Below, piece after piece: positions 1-7,800 of a DNA stretch of 64,000 nt. The translations under genes and the position numbers were made by a program. The notes beneath the pieces were generated by a model. That model saw only the letters and a program-made list of their open reading frames with translations. It had not been told where the DNA came from and did not search any database. The stretch comes from Paenibacillus psychroresistens (lineage in GTDB: Bacteria > Bacillota > Bacilli > Paenibacillales > NBRC-103111): assembly GCF_009728935.1 (NCBI RefSeq), contig NZ_CP034235.1, positions 900,501-964,500 of the forward strand, in the 5' to 3' direction. Each line of letters starts with the position of its first letter. Within the stretch, counting starts at the first letter, position 1.

Positions 1-1
1 C

Positions 2-568
2 ACAAATGCACTCTGGTTTGGCGACAACCCCAATAAAGGAATTGGTATATTCTCTAATCATTTGTACAAATTATCTATACATCCATCTTATGAGAACAGG
101 TTCCATTGGGTGGTTCCTGTTCTAGTTAGTGGAGTTGAAACATTCACCATATTCATTGTGTGGACTAAAGATCATAGTGATAAAAAGCAAAGCTACATAG
201 GACAATTGTATCTTGCACTTCGGCAGTATGAATCAATCTTTCAAAATGAAACATGTATTGTTATAGGTGATTGGAATAGCAATGCAATTTGGGATAGGTT
301 ACCGCATGTAGGCAATCATACGACCGTTGTGAATCTGTTAAACGATCACGGTCTAATCAGTGTCTACCATACCCATTTTAATGAACTGCATGGAAGTGAG
401 ACCATACCTACATATTATTTACACTATAATCAGAACAAGGGGTACCATATCGATTATGCCTTCATCCCCTCGAAGTGGCTTGATAAACTTGTTGATGTGT
501 CAGTAGGTAATTACGATCTTTGGAGACCTGTAAGCGATCATGTTCCGTTATCATTATTTTTGAAATGA
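2..568 (+). CDS. Endonuclease/exonuclease/phosphatase-fold protein, 5' end cut by window edge
   Basis: The reading frame is open from base 2, so the gene begins outside the window and about 188 C-terminal residues are visible. Family hallmarks of the metal-dependent EEP fold (DNase I, exonuclease III, synaptojanin) are present: a GIGIFS strand near the visible start, GDWNSN (the GDFN-type metal and catalytic loop) around base 270, a HIDYAFI strand near 450, and a final SDHVPL motif with the catalytic Asp-His pair near 535. The substrate cannot be told; nucleic acid or a phosphoester are both possible. No partner gene is visible. It ends in front of two rho-independent terminators. An internal TTG at 62 is not needed as a start because the conserved GIGIFS lies upstream of it. 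Confidence 0.7.
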   Translation, partial: TNALWFGDNPNKGIGIFSNHLYKLSIHPSYENRFHWVVPVLVSGVETFTIFIVWTKDHSDKKQSYIGQLYLALRQYESIFQNETCIVIGDWNSNAIWDRLPHVGNHTTVVNLLNDHGLISVYHTHFNELHGSETIPTYYLHYNQNKGYHIDYAFIPSKWLDKLVDVSVGNYDLWRPVSDHVPLSLFLK

Positions 569-599
569 TTCAACACCTAATACTATTTCTGCAAACATT

Positions 600-632
600 G
601 AGTCTCGCTATAATGCGGGGCTTATTTTTTTG
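600..632 (+). terminator. Rho-independent terminator (copy 1 of a duplicated sequence)
   Basis: AGTCTCGC pairs with GCGGGGCT (two G-U pairs) over a short loop and is followed by a run of seven T. About 50 bases here recur almost unchanged at 13063-13117. It closes the EEP-fold gene. Confidence 0.75.
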
Positions 633-677
633 CGAAAATACTTCAATGAGCTGCTGCTACAAAATATTAACTCGGTC

Positions 678-728
678 GAAATAATCACTCATAGGTTCCG
701 AACCTTATTGAGTGATTATTTCTTTTTT
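678..728 (+). terminator. Second terminator-like hairpin
   Basis: AAATAATCACTCA and TGAGTGATTATTT form a perfect 13-base-pair stem with a loop of about 15 bases, followed by a T-rich tail (TCTTTTTT). It lies just upstream of the hydrolase gene at 818 and insulates it from the gene on the left. Confidence 0.7.
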
Positions 729-817
729 CATAGATTATTTTAAATGGAGGGAATCAGTTGTAGATCTCGAATCTCTAGAAACAAGATTACAAATATAATT
801 AGTGGAGGGTATCCGTA

Positions 818-1831
818 ATGTGGAGTCCGAATGATTATTTTAAGAATTTATACGAGAGTGTTGCTCCCTCTGAAGGTTTTCATGCATCTTCTAATGAGGA
901 ATGGAGCAAGTGGAGTGAGCGTTTACGGAAACGGTTCGTGGAATTGCTAGGGGGTTTCCCTTCTGAGACTTCCGAACTTTCCCCGGTCCTTCTTGAATCA
1001 GAAGACTGCGGTACTTATATTCGTCAAAGGATTCAAATCCAAACGTATCCAGGGCTCTACATGCCGATATATGTCCTCCTCCCAAAAGAACGCAAAGAGC
1101 GATCGGAAGCAGTAATTGCTTGCCATGGTCATGGATATGGAAGTAAGGATATCGTTGGATTAACTGAAAATGGCGAAGAAAAGACTGGGGACGTGGGCTA
1201 CCAAAAGAATTTTGCTATTGAATTGGTTAATAGAGGTTATATCACGGTCGCTCCGGAGTTATTAGGCTTTGGTGATCGGAAACTGATTGAGGAAGCGCAT
1301 GAACCAAACTCCTGTAAACGTCTTTCAACTTTTCTTTTAGCTATGGGCCAAACTATGGCCGGATATCGAGTATTTGAAACTTTGCGCTGTGTAGACTATT
1401 TACTGACTCGCGAGGACGTGGACGCAGATCGAATCGGATGTATGGGCATATCAGGCGGGGGGCTTGTGTGTTCGTTTGCTGCAGCAATAGATACTCGAAT
1501 TTCTGCTGCGGTCGTTAGTGGTTTTACCAATACATTTCAAGCAAGCATTTTATCCATTCATCACTGTATCGATAATTATGTGCCAGGGTTGTCACTTGTG
1601 GCTGAAATGCCAGATCTACTGGGATTGATCGCTCCAAGACCTCTCCTGGTCGAAGCTGGCACAAGAGATCCAATTTTTCCTGTACATGCAACCTTAGAAG
1701 CATTCGAGAAAATTCGGAGCGTTTACCAGTTGTTGGGAATAGAAGAGAAGTTGGAATTAGATCTGTTTGAAGGTGCTCATGAAATATCAGGAGATGTAGC
1801 TTACGATTGGTTTCGTCGAGTTTGGGTATGA
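818..1831 (+). CDS. Alpha/beta hydrolase, dienelactone hydrolase/acetyl xylan esterase-like
   Basis: A 337-residue cytoplasmic protein without signal peptide. The oxyanion region HGHG is at residues 103-106, the nucleophile elbow GISGGG at 210-215 gives Ser212, the acid is likely Asp284 in GTRDP, and His321 in GAHE completes the triad. The layout, with a long helical N-terminus before the HGHG strand, matches the Abhydrolase_7 and dienelactone hydrolase relatives often found with carbohydrate-use genes in Paenibacillus. An esterase acting on acylated sugars is plausible but is inference. The ATG is preceded by GTGGAGGG at good spacing. It is transcribed alone and is convergent with the LuxR regulator at 1900. 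Confidence 0.75.
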   Translation: MWSPNDYFKNLYESVAPSEGFHASSNEEWSKWSERLRKRFVELLGGFPSETSELSPVLLESEDCGTYIRQRIQIQTYPGLYMPIYVLLPKERKERSEAVIACHGHGYGSKDIVGLTENGEEKTGDVGYQKNFAIELVNRGYITVAPELLGFGDRKLIEEAHEPNSCKRLSTFLLAMGQTMAGYRVFETLRCVDYLLTREDVDADRIGCMGISGGGLVCSFAAAIDTRISAAVVSGFTNTFQASILSIHHCIDNYVPGLSLVAEMPDLLGLIAPRPLLVEAGTRDPIFPVHATLEAFEKIRSVYQLLGIEEKLELDLFEGAHEISGDVAYDWFRRVWV

Positions 1832-1899
1832 TGTCATATCCAATTTGTTGCTTGGGCTTTTATTTTCTTGAAAAGCTTTGTTAAATATACGTTAACAGC

Positions 1900-4521
1900 T
1901 TACTGCTGCGCATGGAGCAGCTGCAATTCCTGCGCCTTAACCAACGCTTGCGTACGTGAGGAAACGTCTAATTTACTGTAGAGTCTGGAAACGTAGACTT
2001 TAACGGTCCCTACTGATAAGTTCAGCTTATCCGCAATCTGCTTGTTCGATTCGCCTTGATGAATGAGCTTCAGGAGATGGTGCTCAGTCCGGGTAAGTTC
2101 TTCAATAAGTGCAGGAGACGGGAATGCCGTTTCCTGCTTTTGTTTGCTTGGAAAGGCTTCGAGCAGCTTCTGAATATAGGTGTTGGATACTCGTGTGAAC
2201 GGGAAAGAATCCAACGAATCTGAGCGGCTTTTTTGATCTAAGTATTTAACCAGCAGTTTCGCCATAACTTGCCCAGCATCGATGAAGCTCCGGATATAGC
2301 CATTGGCCTCTCCAATGACGAGTGCATCATGAAGAGCGGCTAGCGCTTGAGAGCGTTGACCCAGATTTTCCTGCAAGCAAGCTTGAATAATCGAAATCTC
2401 CACTTTGCACATGAGACTGTTCTCACGCTGTGCTTGGGGCTTCAGCAATTCGAGCAATCGAAGTGCATCCAGCTCCTTATGCTGTGCGCCAAGCAAACGA
2501 GATAAGGCCAAATACTCAAATTCCTTGTTAAAGGTAGGTCTCTCTTTGGCAGATATACGAAGTATGCTCATTGCTTTCTTAGCAGCGGGAAGTTGGCCTT
2601 GAAGGAGATAGAGTTGAGATTGACAAGCTCGCAAGTAGGATACCCAATGCGTTTCGGCCAGCTTCAGGACAATGGATATCGCTTCTTCTAAAATGGCGTG
2701 AGAGAGCTCAGGTTGGCCATTTGCCCAATAGACATGAGCTTGTGTAATTCGGTTGGGAACAAACAGTCCGGGAATTTGCTGCAAACGGGCAACACTTTCC
2801 AGCTTGTGAAGTAAATCTTGGCTTTCTTCTAAACGATTCCACTCATAGAAACCCTCAGCTAGCGATTGAATAAGGTAGAGATTAATGAGGGAATCCTCCC
2901 ATCCATGCTTCTCTAGAACATTCGAGAACAGCTTGCCAATCGCTTCTGTATCCTTTGACAATACCCCCTTTAACCCGAATGCATTTCGTCGGACAAGGGG
3001 GTCTGTCTTGTTATAGTTAAAGTTGTAGAAGATGGAGTTATGCGGTAGAAATTCGTCCAAGATGGCAGCGGTGAAAGAAAACCATTGCTCGAATTGACCA
3101 CTAGCGAATACAAGATTCGATTTCACGAACAAGAGTCCACTTTGCAGCTGTTGGCGTGCCTCTCCATATTCCATACTGTGAAATTGCTGCTCTACTCGAT
3201 TTAGCTGATGCCCCGCACTTTCCGCTTGGCCCGTTACTACGAGAATGAAGGCATAGATGAGCGACATCTCGGGTGACAAGCTAGCATGAGTGGTCAGGCT
3301 GTCGAACCACTTGAGCAGCGTAGGAAATTCTCCGCGCTGAAGCACATTGGAGATATGACGGGATAGCAAGGTTTCGGCAAATATGTACTCATTGGCAGCA
3401 AAGGCATGGTCAATCGCTTCATCCATTAATCCTCGCTCTGCTAAATGGCTACTAGCTAATAGGTTCGTCGATAACCACAAATCCGGGTGTTTTCTTTTTG
3501 CAAGATTTCGCAAAAATTCGGCGAATAGATGGTGATAACGATACCAAATGTCATGATCGTCAAGCGGAAGGAGAAACAGGTTCCACTCCTTCAGCTTCTC
3601 TAGCATTTGAATGCCATCTGAACGAAGTGTGATGTCATTACAAGCTTTGGCATCCAGACGTTCTAGTACGGACGTACAAAGAAGAAAATCCTGAATGTCC
3701 TCAGGAAGCTTCGCTATGACCTCATGGAACAAGTAATCGGCAACGTTCCGATTATACCCAGTAATGTTAGCAATGAAGGGTTCGTAATCGGCTTCGGACC
3801 GCAGTGAAATAGAGAACAATTGCAGCCCTGTTATCCAACCTTCGGTTCGATAAAAGAGATGGGCAATAAGCTCAGTAGAAAGAGTAAGACCAGCGGTCTC
3901 TTGATAGAAAGCCTCAGACTCGGGCAGTGTGAATTTCAACTGCTGCGTATCAATAATCGTAATCTCATCTCTTACTCTCCATTTTACAGTTGGAAAAGGC
4001 AGTTCGTTACGGCTGGAAATAAGCAGATGAATCTGCTGTGGAATATGCTCGATGAAATAGGAAAGTCCGTCATGAATGCTCGTTTCTTCAATGACGTGAT
4101 AATCATCAAGAAGGAGTGCTGTAGGTTGATTGGCTGTGTGAAGCTCATTAATTAGCGCGTCAAGAAAGGTGTTAATCGATAGATTAGGCAGCTTATGTGC
4201 CAGCTGTTCGATTCTATTGCCTGTTGCTGTTGGGAGAGCGTTCGCTAAGCCTTTGGAGACATAACGCCAGAAGCGGACAGAGTCATTATCCAACTCATCC
4301 AGTGAGAGCCAAGCCGTAGTGTATGCAGTCTGACGTATCCATTGGCTGAGGATTGTCGTTTTTCCAAATCCAGCAGGAGCGCTGATCAGAGTCAGCTTCC
4401 CTTGAACACCTTGTTCAATTAAATCAACCAGTCTCTGTCGTGTAACCTGATTCATTCGGGAGACGGGGGGGGTTGTTTTCGAATGGAGCATAATAGGCTC
4501 ATGTTCCAAGAAAGAATTCAT
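1900..4521 (-). CDS. MalT-like LuxR family transcriptional regulator (STAND ATPase)
   Basis: An 873-residue cytoplasmic regulator. A P-loop GFGKTT sits at residues 51-56 after a short lead, followed by a NACHT/AAA-like module with LLLDDYH as the Walker B region, a winged-helix section, a long helical TPR-like part (about 400-790), and a C-terminal LuxR helix-turn-helix (about 810-865, TRTEHHLLKLI and NKQIADKLNLSVGTVKVYV). This is the order in MalT-type signal-binding activators, in which ATP and an inducer promote oligomerisation. GGAGGT lies just upstream of the ATG. It is divergent from the giant surface protein at 4806, a likely target. The inducer cannot be read from the sequence. Confidence 0.85.
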   Translation of the reverse strand: MNSFLEHEPIMLHSKTTPPVSRMNQVTRQRLVDLIEQGVQGKLTLISAPAGFGKTTILSQWIRQTAYTTAWLSLDELDNDSVRFWRYVSKGLANALPTATGNRIEQLAHKLPNLSINTFLDALINELHTANQPTALLLDDYHVIEETSIHDGLSYFIEHIPQQIHLLISSRNELPFPTVKWRVRDEITIIDTQQLKFTLPESEAFYQETAGLTLSTELIAHLFYRTEGWITGLQLFSISLRSEADYEPFIANITGYNRNVADYLFHEVIAKLPEDIQDFLLCTSVLERLDAKACNDITLRSDGIQMLEKLKEWNLFLLPLDDHDIWYRYHHLFAEFLRNLAKRKHPDLWLSTNLLASSHLAERGLMDEAIDHAFAANEYIFAETLLSRHISNVLQRGEFPTLLKWFDSLTTHASLSPEMSLIYAFILVVTGQAESAGHQLNRVEQQFHSMEYGEARQQLQSGLLFVKSNLVFASGQFEQWFSFTAAILDEFLPHNSIFYNFNYNKTDPLVRRNAFGLKGVLSKDTEAIGKLFSNVLEKHGWEDSLINLYLIQSLAEGFYEWNRLEESQDLLHKLESVARLQQIPGLFVPNRITQAHVYWANGQPELSHAILEEAISIVLKLAETHWVSYLRACQSQLYLLQGQLPAAKKAMSILRISAKERPTFNKEFEYLALSRLLGAQHKELDALRLLELLKPQAQRENSLMCKVEISIIQACLQENLGQRSQALAALHDALVIGEANGYIRSFIDAGQVMAKLLVKYLDQKSRSDSLDSFPFTRVSNTYIQKLLEAFPSKQKQETAFPSPALIEELTRTEHHLLKLIHQGESNKQIADKLNLSVGTVKVYVSRLYSKLDVSSRTQALVKAQELQLLHAQQ

Positions 4522-4600
4522 TATACCTCCGCGATGTATTGCTCTTTTATTTTTTATCTCTAATACAACCTCTTTTTAACTGTGATTTCGATAGCTGGAG

Positions 4601-4715
4601 TTAACTTTGGTTAATAGTTTTATTATTTTTTCATTGGTAAAATAGGCAAGACATTAATGAATGTATAGCTTTTATTATTATACTCTAAAAACAATGCGAA
4701 ATTAACCTTAGTCAA
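4601..4715. promoter_or_regulatory. Paired TTAAC-type boxes between divergent genes
   Basis: The 284-base divergent spacer holds TTAACTTTGGTTAA (4601-4614, itself an imperfect palindrome) and the related TTAACCTTAGTCAA (4702-4715), in the same orientation about 101 bases apart, which is close to a whole number of helical turns. They are candidate sites for the LuxR regulator encoded on the left. This is pattern only; no family consensus was used. Confidence 0.3.
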
Positions 4716-4805
4716 TTGTTTTTCATTTTTCACTTGCTAGAATTAGATTCTGATTAGGTCTAAAAATATTAAAATGTACTGTCTCATAATAAGGAGGGAT
4801 TTAGG

Positions 4806-7800
4806 ATGAAAAATAGCACTGTTATGCATAAAGCAGCCGTTGTGCTTATGGTTGTATGTCTCTTTTCTCTCTCGGTGTTTACTGGCTCGCAGGAGGTTTA
4901 TGCAACAGGCAATCAAGCGCCAACCGTCACAGAAAAAATGAGTCGTTCCATTAATTTGAACGGAATCGATGCAGCCGTAACAGGCGCGGTGCCCTTAGCG
5001 CCTAGATTTACAGCGGAAGTGTGGGCCAAATCAGGCACGGATACTTGGAATGATGACGGTTTTCTAATATCCGCCAGGTCGGGGAACGGATTCATCCTGC
5101 ACCCCGTTATAGGGACCAAAACTGTAAATGTCTATATTGTGGGTTTCAACGGTATGAATGAGACACCCTTTCAAGCTTCGGTCAGTTTCCATGTCGATGA
5201 TATTATGCAGTGGCATCATTATGCAGTTGTATATGATATTGACTCTGTCAGGCTTTACCTTGACGGAAATCTTGTTGCAACGTCAGCTATTAAACTGCTT
5301 GGTCGATGGACCAGTCCGCACAATGGTAACGTTTATCTGGGGAAAGATCCCGTTTCCTCTGGTACACGATTCGGTAATGTCGAGGTCGACGAAGTTCGAA
5401 TTTGGAACTATGCCCGTAAGTCTGAGGATATCACCTTAAACAAAGACCGCAGACTGTACGGCAACGAATCAGGCCTGGTGCTTTATTGGAACTTTGAATC
5501 TATTCAAACTAGTCCTCCAAGTGTGAACAACCTCGCCCAACCCGGTCAAGTGGGGTCTATAGAGGGAAGTTATGCGGAAGGAACGAGGGTATTGGCTTCT
5601 CAACCAATCGTATTCGATGAAGGTCAGCCAGGGCTAATGCCGAGCTTGGAGCTGACAGACAGCGATGCCGCTTCGCCAAGCGATCCATATTCGATGAGCC
5701 TTTCTGCTGCCAAAGGGAGGTTATCGTTCGCTTCAACCGTTAATCTTACGCTGATAAGCGGGGCAGATCATTCTGCATTGATGATATGGAGGGGGACGAT
5801 GGACGATTTGAACACCGCCATGCAATCCCTTACTTACCAGCCGAATGCCAATCAATATGGCGCGGATACTCTGACCGTTACCGTTACGGATAGCGGCAGC
5901 GCAAGCACGACCTACTTGAATCCGATTATGATTCATAAAATTAACGAAGCTCCATCCTTTGATAAAGGAACCGATCTGACGGTGGAGGAAGGTGCAGAGC
6001 GCCAGGTTATCTCTGGCTGGGCAACCAACATATCGCCTGGTCCTAATGAAATCCAGAACTTGACCTTTTTGGTCAGTAGTGATAAGTCGTATCTGTTTCT
6101 GGAACAGCCCGCTGTTGACAGCAGCGGAACATTAACTTTCCAGCCGATGCCAGACGTTAACGGAAGCGCGATAATTACCGTTATTCTTAAAGATGACGGA
6201 GGTAGAGCGCAAAGTGGAGTGGACACGGCTATAGCCACTTTTACTATCACGGTTAACCGTCTGAATATGAATTATCACCCCACGATTTCTCTTAACCACG
6301 CCCTTCACTTCGATGGAAGCAGCAATTCGGTCAAAGTGTCTGCTCTTCCAATGGGACGCAATTTTACAGCCGAAGTGTGGGCGCGGTCGAGTACTCCAGT
6401 TTGGAATGAGAGCGGTGTTCTCCTCTCTTCAAGAGGAGGGAACGGTTTTATTATGCATCCGAATAAGGATACTAAGACCATGAGCGTTTATTTTATGAAA
6501 TCAGGCGGAACTACTGAATACGTGAAATTAAATATTTCTCTGCCTGTTGATATAACCCAGTGGCATCATTACGCGATTAGCTATTTTTATGATGAAGACA
6601 ATATAACAGTGGAGTACAACGTATATTTGGATGGGCAGCGAATTTATCAGTATGTGAGAGAGGTAGATACTTTTCGAAGTTTAAACAAAAACATCAATTT
6701 ATTTATCGGGCAAGACGATGATACGAGCCTAGCGTATGCAGGGAAATATGGCCATGTTGACATAGATGAGGTTCGGGTATGGGACAGAAAGTTGAGTGAT
6801 GCAGAAATTCGCCTGAACTACAATCGTAAGCTGTCAGGAAACGAACCGGGCCTGAAGCTGAATCTGGATATGGAACAGGTTATCGGCGATATAGTTCCCG
6901 ATCTCGCTGGCGGAGACAATAATGGCACGCTCATTGGCGTGCAGCAGTCCGTTTTTGCCCCTCCTCTCAATATGCAGCCGGAAGAGCAGACCGCCAATGA
7001 AGATACCACAATCGTGAACTCGTTCGGTGAAGTCGGAGATGTCGATACGGCTGACACCACGTTGACAGTCCAATTGTCAGCGACGCACGGTAATGTGCAC
7101 ATACCTGCAACGAGCGGCCTTACATTGACTGCAGGGGAGAACGATTCGAAACTTCTTGCTTATTCCGGCGTTGTTGCTGATTTGAATGCTGCGCTTCAAA
7201 ACGTAGGCTATCAGCCGGACGGGAATTACAATGGAACGGATTCGGTCACCTTAACCGTCACCGATACAGGCAACGGAGGGACAGGTTTAGCGAAATCAGC
7301 GTCCCAATCGTATTCGGTGCAGGTTCGGCCTGTAAATGATGCGCCTTTATTTACTAAGGGTGCTGACCAATATGTGGTGAATAATGTACCTGCACAAGCA
7401 GTCGCAGATTGGGCGACAAACATTTCTGCTGGAGCAACTGACGAAGCTTCTCAGGGACTCACGTATTTGGTCAACAATGACCATCCAGAACTATTCACAC
7501 AACAACCTTCTGTTGACAGCGGCGGTACGCTGCATTTTACGCCAAAAGCCGATGCAAGCGGTACTGCCACAGTAGCGATCTCGTTAAAAGATGATGGCGG
7601 GACTGCAAATGGAGGTGGAGATACTTCCGTAAGCCAATCGTTTACCATTTCCGTTGGGGATCCATCGCCGCCGCCGAGCAGCATGAAGAACATCACGGCA
7701 TATAGCTTTGCGGGAATGACTCCATCGGTTACGGGATTGATTAGCGGCACAAATATTAGCTTGACGGTGCCAAGTGGAACGGACGTAACGAGTCTGATTG

